Assembly: GCF_018860545.1 (NCBI RefSeq)
Contig: NZ_JAHKPN010000042.1
Span: 47,839 to 111,838 of the forward strand
Direction of reading: 5' to 3'
DNA from: Winogradskyella psychrotolerans
GTDB lineage: Bacteria; Bacteroidota; Bacteroidia; Flavobacteriales; Flavobacteriaceae
Length of the DNA stretch: 64,000 bases
Both the position numbers and the translations under genes were made by a program. Positions 28,496-36,895 of the stretch are shown here, one piece after another (positions within the stretch are counted from its first letter, which is position 1; every line of letters begins with the position of its first letter). The notes beneath the pieces are model-generated. The model had not been told where the DNA came from. It did no database searches and saw only the letters and a program-made list of their open reading frames with translations.

Positions 28496-28530
28496 AAAAA
28501 GTCCAATCCTTAAAAGATTGGACTTTTTTA
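28496..28530 (+). terminator. Strong intrinsic terminator
   Basis: A perfect stem AAAAAGTCCAATC / GATTGGACTTTTT with a 7-nt loop ends in Ts. It is A/T symmetric, so it can serve both the gene upstream and the convergent small gene. Confidence 0.88.
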
Positions 28531-28549
28531 ATAGTCATAAATAATGCGA

Positions 28550-28711
28550 TTAATCATCCTTTAATTTTTCGACGCGTTCGCGTCGTGTTTCATTTTGTTT
28601 ACCATACTGGTTATAGTGGTCATCTTTTAAAACGCCTTTCTCATCTGTTGCATTTTGATGTAAGCGTTTTTCATGTTCTGTTTCTGGATGGTCTTTTTTA
28701 TCTTTTGTCAT
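28550..28711 (-). CDS. 53-residue highly hydrophilic small protein
   Basis: The ORF reads MTKDKKDHPETEHEKRLHQN, continues with a central DEKGVLKDDHYNQYG, and ends TRRERVEKLKDD. It is almost wholly charged or polar with no hydrophobic core, and so is probably disordered, like many short stress-linked proteins of Bacteroidota. It lies 50 nt after the DUF1989 gene on the same strand and before a bidirectional terminator, so it could be the last gene of that operon. No function is known. Confidence 0.55.
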   Translation of the reverse strand: MTKDKKDHPETEHEKRLHQNATDEKGVLKDDHYNQYGKQNETRRERVEKLKDD

Positions 28712-28761
28712 CTTATAGAATTTAAATTAATAATTGATTTATAAAGCCTGAGCTGTAAATT

Positions 28762-29379
28762 TTAACGTGGTCGTTTTATGTGTTTGGGTTGTGTTTCAAT
28801 ATAATAGTGAATGGGTTTAAACGTGCCACCATTACTGTCTTCTGCAGAGCAAGCGGTAAGTCCAACTAAAACATCCATTTGTGCTTGAAACTGAATATAA
28901 TCTCCAGCCTTTGAAGTCGGTGGTTTTACAAAGAGCTGCCCATCGGAATCAAACTGCACATTCATAAAAATATTAAAGGCCGTGGGTATATCATCAACTT
29001 CAATACCATACGGTTGTAAGTGGTGCTGTAAATTACCGAGACAGCTGGGATGCTCTCCTTCATAATTGTACATAATTTTAAAGGTTTCAGGACTACACGG
29101 GGCTAAGAGGAAGTCGTTGCGACCATTAGTGTCTTCTAAAATTTTCATCAATTTCTGTGAACGATTAGACCACAGAAAGTGGCCTTTAGTCAGTAATATA
29201 CATTCTTCAAAATCCAAAGATTTTCCTGACGATAGTTTTTCTTTATAATCTTCGGCATTAAAGACAACCATATCACTCACTTGGCCTCCCATAGGGTCTA
29301 TGACAGTGAGGATGTCATTCTTTTTGAGCATAAAAGCGGCTCCAGATTGTTTATGTATAATATTTATTGTTGGTGTCAT
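28762..29379 (-). CDS. DUF1989 family protein (urea-carboxylase-associated type)
   Basis: This 205-residue protein belongs to DUF1989, a cupin-like family related to the urea carboxylase-associated (UAAP) proteins. Seen motifs are AAFMLKKNDILTVIDPMGGQVSDMVVFN, FLLAPCSPETF, HPSCLGNLQHHLQPYG and FNIFMNVQFDSDGQLFVKPPTSKAGDYIQFQAQMDVLVGLTACSAEDSN. The conserved Cys/His/Glu residues suggest a metal site. Its ATG overlaps the stop of the upstream YqcI/YcgG gene by 4 bp (ATGA), so the two are tightly coupled. The family is linked with guanidine/urea nitrogen chemistry, but no reaction can be assigned here. Confidence 0.85.
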   Translation of the reverse strand: MTPTINIIHKQSGAAFMLKKNDILTVIDPMGGQVSDMVVFNAEDYKEKLSSGKSLDFEECILLTKGHFLWSNRSQKLMKILEDTNGRNDFLLAPCSPETFKIMYNYEGEHPSCLGNLQHHLQPYGIEVDDIPTAFNIFMNVQFDSDGQLFVKPPTSKAGDYIQFQAQMDVLVGLTACSAEDSNGGTFKPIHYYIETQPKHIKRPR

Positions 29380-30059
29380 ACGACTTTAGTGGTTTTATGA
29401 AAAGGGCATTTCCAACGGCTATCAACAGCTCTGCCCGAATATTGTTTGGTTTCTGAATCTTTTCCAAAATCTTTAAGCACAGGATTAATATGTCCTTGCA
29501 GTTTTTTATCCCGTTTTCTAATGCGTTTTTTAACTTTTTTATAGCTTCCCATGGCTCTTAATTGTTCAAACTGCGTGTGCAAATTAAAAACTATGGTGGG
29601 ATATGGACTCTGACGGGCGAGTCGAGAACTATTAGGATGAAGGCCTACAATGTAAAAAGCATGGCCTTTTAAACTAAAACTAAACGTAGGATCTTCAGGG
29701 TCATCGCTCACCGACGCATCCCACTCACAATCATCTAATTCATGCAACTGTTGTAACGTTTGCCATAGTTGGTTCTCAAAATCCAGCTCAGAGTCGTAAT
29801 GTTCAGATGGAAAGACCGCTAAAAAGGATTCAAATGAATTCGAATCAAAGTCATACTGATCAATAAACGCTTCCAAATCCTTTAATAGGTCACCCAAGTC
29901 TTCTGTCTTAGTTGAAGAGCGATAGACATTTAGGTGATAATTATTAGTCATAAATAAGGTCTTCGCCATCACACAAGGGTGCTTTTGGGTTAAAATAAAA
30001 TCTTTATACGCCTCATCTACGGTTTTAAATAATGGTAGTTGTTTTGCGATTGTTTTCAT
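29376..30059 (-). CDS. YqcI/YcgG (GntA-like) family protein
   Basis: The protein has 227 residues and matches the YqcI/YcgG family. Motifs seen are HPCVMAKTLFMTNNYHLNVY, the central VGLHPNSSRLARQSPYPTIVFNLHTQFEQLR, GSYKKVKKRIRKRDKKLQG, and the final QYSGRAVDSRWKCPFH. One member, GntA of guanitoxin biosynthesis, is a heme-dependent enzyme that N-hydroxylates a guanidine amino acid. The conserved HPC and LHPNSSR motifs are kept here, so a heme N-oxygenase role is plausible, but the substrate is unknown. It is the first gene of an operon with DUF1989. Confidence 0.88.
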   Translation of the reverse strand: MKTIAKQLPLFKTVDEAYKDFILTQKHPCVMAKTLFMTNNYHLNVYRSSTKTEDLGDLLKDLEAFIDQYDFDSNSFESFLAVFPSEHYDSELDFENQLWQTLQQLHELDDCEWDASVSDDPEDPTFSFSLKGHAFYIVGLHPNSSRLARQSPYPTIVFNLHTQFEQLRAMGSYKKVKKRIRKRDKKLQGHINPVLKDFGKDSETKQYSGRAVDSRWKCPFHKTTKVV

Positions 30060-30268
30060 AATTAAATGCTATTAATTATTTCAATAGACTCAAATATAAT
30101 TGAGACGATAAGAACGGTTTTCCTCAATAAAAAAAATCATTGCCTCAATTCGTAAGTCAAACATCGTTATGGTTTTAGAAGTAGGAATGCAGTTATTTTT
30201 TAAATGAATAGGATTAATGAAAATGCTGCAATCCATGTAATTTTATCACTTAACTAAACACTTTTATT

Positions 30269-30787
30269 ATGACTTTTGAAGACTCTTTATGGTTGATTGC
30301 CTCAGTACTCGGCATATTCACAATTATTATTATAATTACGCGTGTTTTTGGACTACGTACATTTGCGAAAATGTCCAGTTTCGATTTTGCCTCCACTATT
30401 GCAGTCGGTTCGGTATTGGCGTCTATTATTCTAAATTCAGACTATTCATTATTAAAAGGTGGAATCGTATTAACCGCTATTATAGGATTCCAAACTTTGT
30501 TTTCTTACTTGGTGCGGACCAATTCATTTTTTCAACGTTGGTTTACCAATAAGCCACAAATCATTATGTGGAATGGCAAAATATTATACAAACGCCTTAA
30601 AGCTTGTAATGTGGGTGAAGACGATCTCATTGCAAAATTAAGAGAGGCAAATGTTCACGATTTTAAGGAAGTGAAAGCTGTTATTTTTGAAAGCACAGGA
30701 GATGTATCTGTCATTCACAACGACAGTAATAAAGAGGTTGAACCACGCTTATTGAGTGACGTGAATACCCAAGAATTATATGTTTGA
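30269..30787 (+). CDS. DUF421 (YetF-like) membrane protein
   Basis: The product is a 172-residue membrane protein with three N-terminal membrane segments (residues 7-25, 36-55, 60-80). The conserved GLRTFAKMSSFDFASTIAVGSVLASIIL lies between the first two. A cytoplasmic DUF421 domain follows (KPQIIMWNGKILYKRLKACNVGEDDLIAKLREANVHDFKEVKAVIFESTGDVSVI). YetF-like proteins form dimers in the membrane, but their role is poorly known. It overlaps the next gene by 8 bp, which implies an operon of two membrane proteins. Confidence 0.87.
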   Translation: MTFEDSLWLIASVLGIFTIIIIITRVFGLRTFAKMSSFDFASTIAVGSVLASIILNSDYSLLKGGIVLTAIIGFQTLFSYLVRTNSFFQRWFTNKPQIIMWNGKILYKRLKACNVGEDDLIAKLREANVHDFKEVKAVIFESTGDVSVIHNDSNKEVEPRLLSDVNTQELYV

Positions 30788-31337
30788 TTTTTTTAAAGAA
30801 AATAAGAATGCCATTTATGGAGGGCTCATCGCTACGATATTTACCGGTACTGGTATTTTTATGTTGGGCAATGTCTCTGGCTACGAAGCGAAACATTTAT
30901 TGAAAGAGTCTTTAAATGGACTCAATATGTTGTGTAATACCATCGTATTGGCTTCTGCAACGATTATGGCTTTATTGCTAACATTACTAAGTGTAAGTTT
31001 TGGTTCTGATATGACCTTAAAAAAACTGCATTATCAGCAGGTGCTTAATATTGCAAAATTCAATGTCATATTATTTATTGCAGCTCTGATATTATTTCAA
31101 TTTTTTAATATTCCTATTATAGAATCAGACAATGTTCCTATGAACTGGTATTCGGTAATTTACTGGATAACCTTAGCATCGACTTCTATCATAAGCGGTA
31201 TGATGATCACAGTTATACTCATGTTATACCGTGCCATTACTAATCTCATTGCTATTATAGGTTTAGGTAAAGACCACCCTATGTTGTCTAATGAAGCATT
31301 AGATGAAGAGATTGAGAAAGAAAAAGAAGAGATGTAA
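30780..31337 (+). CDS. Hypothetical four-helix membrane protein
   Basis: This 185-residue protein has four membrane segments (about residues 13-30, 50-72, 94-112, 127-150) and a charged C-terminal tail ending DEEIEKEKEEM. I do not recognise a named family, although such proteins are common next to membrane genes in Flavobacteriaceae. It overlaps the DUF421 gene by 8 bp and is surely co-expressed with it. Its role is unknown. Confidence 0.65.
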   Translation: MFDFFKENKNAIYGGLIATIFTGTGIFMLGNVSGYEAKHLLKESLNGLNMLCNTIVLASATIMALLLTLLSVSFGSDMTLKKLHYQQVLNIAKFNVILFIAALILFQFFNIPIIESDNVPMNWYSVIYWITLASTSIISGMMITVILMLYRAITNLIAIIGLGKDHPMLSNEALDEEIEKEKEEM

Positions 31338-31355
31338 TCTAAATATAGTTTCAAC

Positions 31356-31616
31356 TCATTTGGACTCTTGAAACCATACAATTTTGAGCATGATACCGTT
31401 TAAAATAAAAGATAAGCCGTTGGTAATGATAATAGGCCAATCGGTTTTTAAAATGCCATAAACGGTCCACAAACCAACTCCCAGACAAAGAATAACAAAC
31501 ATCCAAGGACTAACATCATTAACCTGTTTTGTTTTTACGGCTTTCAGGATTTGTGGTAAAACAGCAATGGTGGTAAATAATCCGGCTAAAATGCCTATTA
31601 ATTTTTCGATATCCAT
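31356..31616 (-). CDS. SemiSWEET-type sugar transporter
   Basis: At 86 residues with three membrane helices, it has exactly the size of bacterial SemiSWEETs, which dimerise to move sugars down a gradient. The PQ-loop is seen as TTIAVLPQILKAVKTKQVNDVSPWMFVIL, followed by the GVGLWTVYGIL helix with its conserved Trp/Tyr. The final helix is ITNGLSFILNGIMLKIVWF. The transported sugar is unknown. It lies just upstream of the 147-residue lipoprotein gene on the same strand, 38 nt apart... the order on the minus strand is lipoprotein first, then SemiSWEET. Confidence 0.9.
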   Translation of the reverse strand: MDIEKLIGILAGLFTTIAVLPQILKAVKTKQVNDVSPWMFVILCLGVGLWTVYGILKTDWPIIITNGLSFILNGIMLKIVWFQESK

Positions 31617-31654
31617 AATTAATTATTAAACCCAATACGATTATGGATTAGTGA

Positions 31655-32098
31655 TTAACGCTTATCATTAGCATTAGCCCATTCCTTATAATGATCAAAC
31701 TGGTCGTCACTTAAAATATCCTTTAGAATATCAGCTTCAGCATCTATACGATCGTTAGCCGAAAGTTTTTCATAAGGATTCTCGGTATCCGAAGTCATCC
31801 AATTGTCAAGTGCCATTTCATAACGTTGTTGTTGATCGTTACTGAATTCAAATTGTGCAAATAAACGCATTTGGCGTTCAGGATCGTTAAGATTCCAGTT
31901 TTGGTCTATGTCACCAGTTTTTTCCTCGTAAGTATAAACGTCTTCTTCAAAATTTCCATCTTTCTGGTAATTACGAGTATCGGTGAGTTCTTCATTCATC
32001 GGATTTCTAGTTTCTGTACTTTCTTTTGAGGTTTCATTTTTACATGAAAAAGAAGCTGTCAAAAGCGCTAAAGCTATGATGTGATATGTCGTTTTCAT
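31655..32098 (-). CDS. Hypothetical lipoprotein
   Basis: This 147-residue lipoprotein has leader MKTTYHIIALALLTASFSCKNETSKES, with a lipobox cysteine at residue 19. The mature part is polar and largely acidic, with a helical C-terminal stretch FEFSNDQQQRYEMALDNWMTSDTENPYEKLSANDRIDAEADILKDILSDDQFDHYKEWA. The C-terminal spacing vaguely recalls Spy/CpxP-type LTxxQ proteins (ILSDDQFDHYKEW), but this is weak. It stands 38 nt upstream of the SemiSWEET gene and may share its transcript. Function unknown. Confidence 0.6.
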   Translation of the reverse strand: MKTTYHIIALALLTASFSCKNETSKESTETRNPMNEELTDTRNYQKDGNFEEDVYTYEEKTGDIDQNWNLNDPERQMRLFAQFEFSNDQQQRYEMALDNWMTSDTENPYEKLSANDRIDAEADILKDILSDDQFDHYKEWANANDKR

Positions 32099-32437
32099 AA
32101 GATTGTTTTTTAAAGTTCACTATAAATTTAGCCGTTTAGTTGTTAGTGCTTTAACTTAAAAGGTTTAAATGTTAGTCATTTACGTGTAGAGGTGAGTTGA
32201 CTTAGGTGTGGCATTGGCTTGTTGTTCAGTGACCATCTCAACCTGAAGAAAATTTATTAGAACGTCATGCAAACTGAAGGGATAAGAGGTGTAGAATTAA
32301 CACTTTTTTAAATGGGTACAATTATATTGCCTTATAGAAAAAGGGGGCTGAAGCTAGAGTCTCGTTTTTTCTTGAACTAAAAAAAAACTATATTTATCGC
32401 TTTAGCTATAAGCCCAAAACCTACAGGTATACAAAGT
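32099..32437. other. Intergenic region before the TPR/HTH regulator
   Basis: No gene is seen. It holds AGAGGTGTA (32285-32293) and TTAAATGGGTACAAT (32308-32322); the same two words occur near 27479-27522. A weak TTG (32372) with TATATTTA (32389-32396) may be the regulator promoter, but the spacing of 14 nt is short. Confidence 0.35.
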
Positions 32438-34075
32438 ATGAAGCGAATTGTAACGGGAGTTGTTATTCTTTTTAGTATGGTGCTCAGTGCACAGCAAACA
32501 GAACGATTAGACAGTTTGTTAATTGAAGGTATTGCCGCCCGAAGCAACAAGGATTACGGGACGTCTCTTGAACTATTAACTGAAGTACGTACCGTTGCCG
32601 AAGATAACCATTGGTACAAACAACAGTTCTTAGCCTTAAACAATATTGGAGCCAATTACTATTCCATGTTAGATTATGGTGAGGCGTTAGACTATTACTT
32701 AGAAGCCTATACCATTGCTCTTAAGCACCTCGATGAAAATGAGGAAATGACCGTTTTAAACAATATTGCCATTCTATACAGTAAAGAGGGAGAGCCTGAA
32801 AAAGCGGAAGCTTATTTTTATAAGGCTTATCTCATGGCAAAAGAACACGATGATACGGTTAAAATAGGACTGTATGCTGTTAATTTAGGGCTTGCGGCAA
32901 ATGAGCTCAACAAGTTAGATGAAGCTGTGGCATATTTGGAAGAGGCCAAAGAACGTCTTAAAGGTCGTGCCAATTTAATCCTTTTAGTAGATATAGCCTT
33001 AGCTGAAAACTATTATAAGCGTGGGGATTTAGAGGGGGCCGAAACCTTGGCTAAAACAGTATTGCCGAGTTTAGATGCTATTGAATTTACAGAAGAAAAG
33101 ATTTCGACACTTAAAGTATTGTCTGATGTGTCTCAGGAAAAGGGAGAGCTGACATCAGCCATTACCTATGCAGAAGAAGCGCGTGAAGCAGCGCTAAATC
33201 CAGACCTTAAAATCTCAACCTATGAGCAGTTGGCCAAATTGTATAAAGCGCAAGGACTAATGGATGCAGCGCTTGTGGCCAAAGACTCTATTATTGCACT
33301 TAATGACTCCTTGTTTACCATAAAGAATGGCCGTGTTTTTGAAGCCAATAAAGTAAAATTTGAAATTGCTAACTACCGTCGTGAATTGCAGCAAAGCAGT
33401 GCCGAGCAGCGCGAAGAACGTGCAAGACTCTATACCTTGTTGGGCTTTTGTGCGTTGGTTATTGTGTTAATATCTTGGGCCTTACGGAATAGTTTCATTA
33501 AAAACAAACAACGCAAAATACTACACGATAGAAGTCAGGAAATTATAGCCTTAGAACTTGAAAAAGAAAAGAGTGATAATCTGGTGCTAGAAAAGCAATT
33601 GCATGCTAAAGAAGCCTTTTTACTATTAGAACAAGAAAAGCTTAAAAATGAAATTGAGACGCAAAATCAAAAATTAGCTGCCAAAGCCTTACAGATCTCT
33701 AGTAGAAATGAATTGCTAAAGGAGGTGATTAATTCCTTGTCTAGTCAAACTGAAATTTCTAAAAACGTCTTTCTTACCCGCAAAATAAAAGAGTTAAAAA
33801 GTCTATTAAAAAATGATAATGAATGGGAAAGCTTCTTAAAGCATTTTGAAGAGGTCAACCAAAATTTTATTTCCGAACTCAAACGACGCCACCCAGAATT
33901 AACGGCAAATGATATTCGTTACATCAGTTATTTGTATATGGATCTTACCAATAAAGAGATTTCGTCGCTCTTTAATATCACCGCAGTCGCTTCTAGAAAG
34001 CGCAAAGAGCGCATAAGTCAGAAAATGGGACTCTCAGAGAGTTCGGACTTATATCGTTATTTATCAGATATTTAA
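32438..34075 (+). CDS. TPR-repeat membrane regulator with LuxR-like HTH
   Basis: This 545-residue protein starts with a signal sequence (MKRIVTGVVILFSMVLSAQ). Periplasmic TPR repeats follow (about residues 20-290, e.g. LNNIGANYYSMLDYGEALDYYLEAYTIA), then one membrane helix (LYTLLGFCALVIVLISWAL) and a cytoplasmic coiled coil (about residues 360-425). A LuxR-like HTH (about residues 485-545, ELTANDIRYISYLYMDLTNKEISSLFNITAVASRKRKERIS) closes the protein. It therefore looks like a one-component regulator that senses outside signals and binds DNA from the membrane. Bacteroidota have many such proteins. The T9SS cargo gene 106 nt downstream is a possible target. Confidence 0.85.
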   Translation: MKRIVTGVVILFSMVLSAQQTERLDSLLIEGIAARSNKDYGTSLELLTEVRTVAEDNHWYKQQFLALNNIGANYYSMLDYGEALDYYLEAYTIALKHLDENEEMTVLNNIAILYSKEGEPEKAEAYFYKAYLMAKEHDDTVKIGLYAVNLGLAANELNKLDEAVAYLEEAKERLKGRANLILLVDIALAENYYKRGDLEGAETLAKTVLPSLDAIEFTEEKISTLKVLSDVSQEKGELTSAITYAEEAREAALNPDLKISTYEQLAKLYKAQGLMDAALVAKDSIIALNDSLFTIKNGRVFEANKVKFEIANYRRELQQSSAEQREERARLYTLLGFCALVIVLISWALRNSFIKNKQRKILHDRSQEIIALELEKEKSDNLVLEKQLHAKEAFLLLEQEKLKNEIETQNQKLAAKALQISSRNELLKEVINSLSSQTEISKNVFLTRKIKELKSLLKNDNEWESFLKHFEEVNQNFISELKRRHPELTANDIRYISYLYMDLTNKEISSLFNITAVASRKRKERISQKMGLSESSDLYRYLSDI

Positions 34076-34181
34076 GTATTAATGTCACACTTTTTATTTT
34101 TACTGTCGCACTAATTGTTTGAAAAATTTAGTAATTGTAATTAGTATTGGAGAATATTGAAGTTCACTAAAACGATTCATT

Positions 34182-36485
34182 ATGATACAAAACATTACAC
34201 GCTTATTATTGGTACTCGTAGTTGCAGTGCAGTACACTTTTGCTCAAGTTGAAATTACAGGGTCTACAGACTACGGTAGAATATTCGACCTTACCTATGA
34301 TGCCAATATACCCAACAAGATTTACGGCATTACCATAGGAAACCATATTGTGGTTTCGGAAGATAATGGAGCCACCTGGTCTATTTTCTATACCTTAGAT
34401 TTAGTGGATAACGCACTTGTAAGTCAATTAAAGTTGTCTGCAGATGGCACGGCTTTAACCTTTTTACTTTATGCGCCAAACTCGACAGAAAATGCTGTTT
34501 TGGTTTATGATTTAACTTCAGAAACTGTAGTAAAAATGTTTCCTGTGCCAAATCAAGATGACTTCGCACATGTGTCTTCTTATGATTTTTATGATGGCAA
34601 TATGGATGTGCTTATTATAGATACTAATTTTCCTGTAGGTTGGGATAGAGAATCGAAAGTATTCTATACAGCTGATGGAGGAATCACTTGGGATATGATC
34701 TATTATACCAATGATTATGATACTGTTTTTTTAAATGACGTCGCTATAAGTCCTTCAGATCCCGATACTGTATATTTAGTCAGAGGTAATGGAAGTACCG
34801 ATATTGATGGTGGTTTATTTGTCTCTGCAGATGCAGGGCTCACGTATACCGTAGCCTTGTCTGGGAATGTGTTGAGTACTATAGCCTTTGATCCATCAGA
34901 TGATCAAACCATCTATGTAGGTACCGGTATTAGTTTTGGTGAGACACCAGAAAATGTATTTAAATCTACAGATGGAGGTGCAACGTTTAGTGCCGTGCCT
35001 ATGCCTTGGACCGCAGGGATATTAGAAAATATTGTAGCTATTAAATTTAACGAAAATAATCCGTTGCAAATCATTGTGTTAGAAGAAAATGAAATCGTGA
35101 TTTCCGAAGATGGAGGTACTACGTTTGTCAACTATGTTTATCCATATGATAACACCGATAGTTATTATTACGGTTTAAATGCTAGTTATAACCCTAATAA
35201 CTCTGATGAGATTGTGATTAGTTCTAATTATATTCCGTTGTTCTCCAATGATGGTGGTGAGACGGTCAGTGCTATTGTTAGTCCTTACTTTGCAAGTACA
35301 GGGACAAATGCTATTTTTTCGGATGGAGCCAATTCTAGTTTATACTACGGTGTACAGCACGGTATGGTACATAGAGACTTGTCTACAGGAGACGATACAC
35401 CTATCAATTTAATGCCTTTAAATTCGTTTTCTACTGGTGGGACTTCTTATTTTATTGATAGCTATGTCGCCAACCGAATGTATAGTTTTTCGTCTAGTTT
35501 TATAGGAAGCAGTTTTAACATTAGTACAGATAATGGTTTAACCAGTACACAATTACTAAGTGTATATTCCAATAGAGTCTCAGCTTTAGCAACTTATCCT
35601 TCTAATACCGAAACAATACTTGTGGCTTTTGCAGGTTATGATCCCGGTGAAACGCAATTTAAAAAAATTGATTTTAGTGATTTAGATGCTGTCGTTATAA
35701 CTGATGTCAGTTTACCGACTCTAGATTATATTAATAGTATTATTATCGATGCTAGTGGGACAATTACACTACCTATAGGAACTGAGGTTTACCGTTCTAC
35801 GGATGATGGTAGTACATGGGAAGCTTCAACTACAGGTTTAGAGGTCTTAGGGGATTCTGATATGATTTTCGATCTACAAGAGGATCCATTGACTCCAGGA
35901 ACATTTACTGCTGCGACATCAATAGGTATCTTTATGTCTGAGGACTCTGGGGTGACTTGGACTCAAAAATCAACGAAGCCAGTGCATAAAATAGCCTTTT
36001 CAACAGAAACCGTAGGAGCGATGGTGGCTACGAAGTATACGGGCGAATTCACTGTTTTTGAATTGTTTTCGTCTACAGATTATGGGGAGACTTGGGATAC
36101 AATATACAATGAACAATTGTTAAGTATCGGATCTACGTCTGCATCATACAAATTTGAGGATGATGCTGTTACCGTATATGTTGGAACCTATGACTTAGGA
36201 TTGATGGAGTATACTATAGATCTTGAAGTGTTAGGAACACCTGACTATACAGAAGATGATCAGGCGATGGCTGTCTATCCGAACCCAACATCAGGATTAC
36301 TTCACGTTGACTTAAAAGATGCGGCAGTGACTCAGGTGGCGGTATATAATGTGTCTGGCGCTAAAGTAATGACCTTTAACGGAACAGAAACACTTGATCT
36401 TTCTAATCTAGCCTCAGGAATCTATGTGTTACGTATACAAGACTCTAACAATGTTGTAGGTTTTAAACGTATTGTAAAGCAGTAA
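34182..36485 (+). CDS. Secreted BNR/sortilin-like repeat protein with T9SS type A sorting domain
   Basis: The product is a 767-residue exported protein with a signal peptide (MIQNITRLLLVLVVAVQYTFAQ). BNR/VPS10-like beta-propeller repeats cover about residues 40-670, each containing S-DGG-TW or S-DNG-TW Asp-box units (VSEDNGATWSIF, TADGGITWDMI, KSTDGGATFSAV, STDDGSTWEAS, SSTDYGETWDTI). The C-terminal sorting domain is AVYPNPTSGLLHVDL followed by SNLASGIYVLRIQDS and KRIVKQ. It probably sits on the surface or is released. Asp-box propellers occur in sialidases and carbohydrate-binding proteins, but catalytic residues were not identified. A terminator follows. Confidence 0.85.
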   Translation: MIQNITRLLLVLVVAVQYTFAQVEITGSTDYGRIFDLTYDANIPNKIYGITIGNHIVVSEDNGATWSIFYTLDLVDNALVSQLKLSADGTALTFLLYAPNSTENAVLVYDLTSETVVKMFPVPNQDDFAHVSSYDFYDGNMDVLIIDTNFPVGWDRESKVFYTADGGITWDMIYYTNDYDTVFLNDVAISPSDPDTVYLVRGNGSTDIDGGLFVSADAGLTYTVALSGNVLSTIAFDPSDDQTIYVGTGISFGETPENVFKSTDGGATFSAVPMPWTAGILENIVAIKFNENNPLQIIVLEENEIVISEDGGTTFVNYVYPYDNTDSYYYGLNASYNPNNSDEIVISSNYIPLFSNDGGETVSAIVSPYFASTGTNAIFSDGANSSLYYGVQHGMVHRDLSTGDDTPINLMPLNSFSTGGTSYFIDSYVANRMYSFSSSFIGSSFNISTDNGLTSTQLLSVYSNRVSALATYPSNTETILVAFAGYDPGETQFKKIDFSDLDAVVITDVSLPTLDYINSIIIDASGTITLPIGTEVYRSTDDGSTWEASTTGLEVLGDSDMIFDLQEDPLTPGTFTAATSIGIFMSEDSGVTWTQKSTKPVHKIAFSTETVGAMVATKYTGEFTVFELFSSTDYGETWDTIYNEQLLSIGSTSASYKFEDDAVTVYVGTYDLGLMEYTIDLEVLGTPDYTEDDQAMAVYPNPTSGLLHVDLKDAAVTQVAVYNVSGAKVMTFNGTETLDLSNLASGIYVLRIQDSNNVVGFKRIVKQ

Positions 36486-36509
36486 TTACTAATATATTCC
36501 CTTATTATT

Positions 36510-36697
36510 AATTGCGCAGTAAGAGCCCTCATAATTATTTTATGAGGGTTTTCTAGGTTTTTAGGCTTCAGTTCTTTTACGGGATTTTGGGATTTATTTT
36601 TATGTACAAATTCCAAATAATTTTCATATTCCACATAATGACTTAGTGCATCTGCGACGTGTGCTCTTATCTTAATTTTTTCTTCAGACGATTTCAT
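36510..36697 (-). CDS. Possible decayed small ORF (MKSSEEKIKIRAHV...)
   Basis: The frame reads MKSSEEKIKIRAHVADALSH, then YVEYENYLEFVHKNKSQNP, and looks protein-like for about 50 residues. It then runs through the terminator of the convergent BNR gene and on into that gene, so the true 3' end is probably lost; I give only the part outside the BNR gene. No family is recognised. It stands 27 nt after another small minus-strand ORF of similar character. Confidence 0.25.
36524..36553 (+). terminator. Intrinsic terminator after the BNR gene
   Basis: CCCTCATAA / TTATGAGGG forms a perfect 9-bp stem with a 5-nt loop, then TTTTCT. It begins 41 nt after the stop codon. Confidence 0.8.
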
Positions 36698-36724
36698 TGT
36701 TTTATTGTAGTTGTCTCGTCGTAT

Positions 36725-36895
36725 TCATTCTCCATACGGTTCTTTACAATCTTCAACTATAAAATCTGAAAGGTGTTTTGATTGGTGGGTAACGATATCA
36801 GATCGTGTTTCTGTTTTAGCTTTTTGAAAAGTGGCTTTCAGTAAATCTCTATGTATAGCTGTAAAATGGTTGTGTTGTAAAATTAAGACAATCAC
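36725..36895 (-). pseudogene. Possible remnant ORF (GTG start, 56 residues)
   Basis: The minus strand carries an open frame from a GTG that reads ...LQHNHFTAIHRDLLKATFQK, then SDIVTHQSKHLSDFIVEDCKEPYGE. Its residue pattern (helical, charged, ending VEDCKEPYGE) looks like true protein sequence. There is no ATG, and stop codons lie just upstream, so it may be the end of a decayed gene. Its identity is not recognised. Confidence 0.25.

Noticed and set aside
30289..30552. 87-residue frame within the DUF421 gene
   Set aside because: It is another reading frame of a recognised membrane protein gene.
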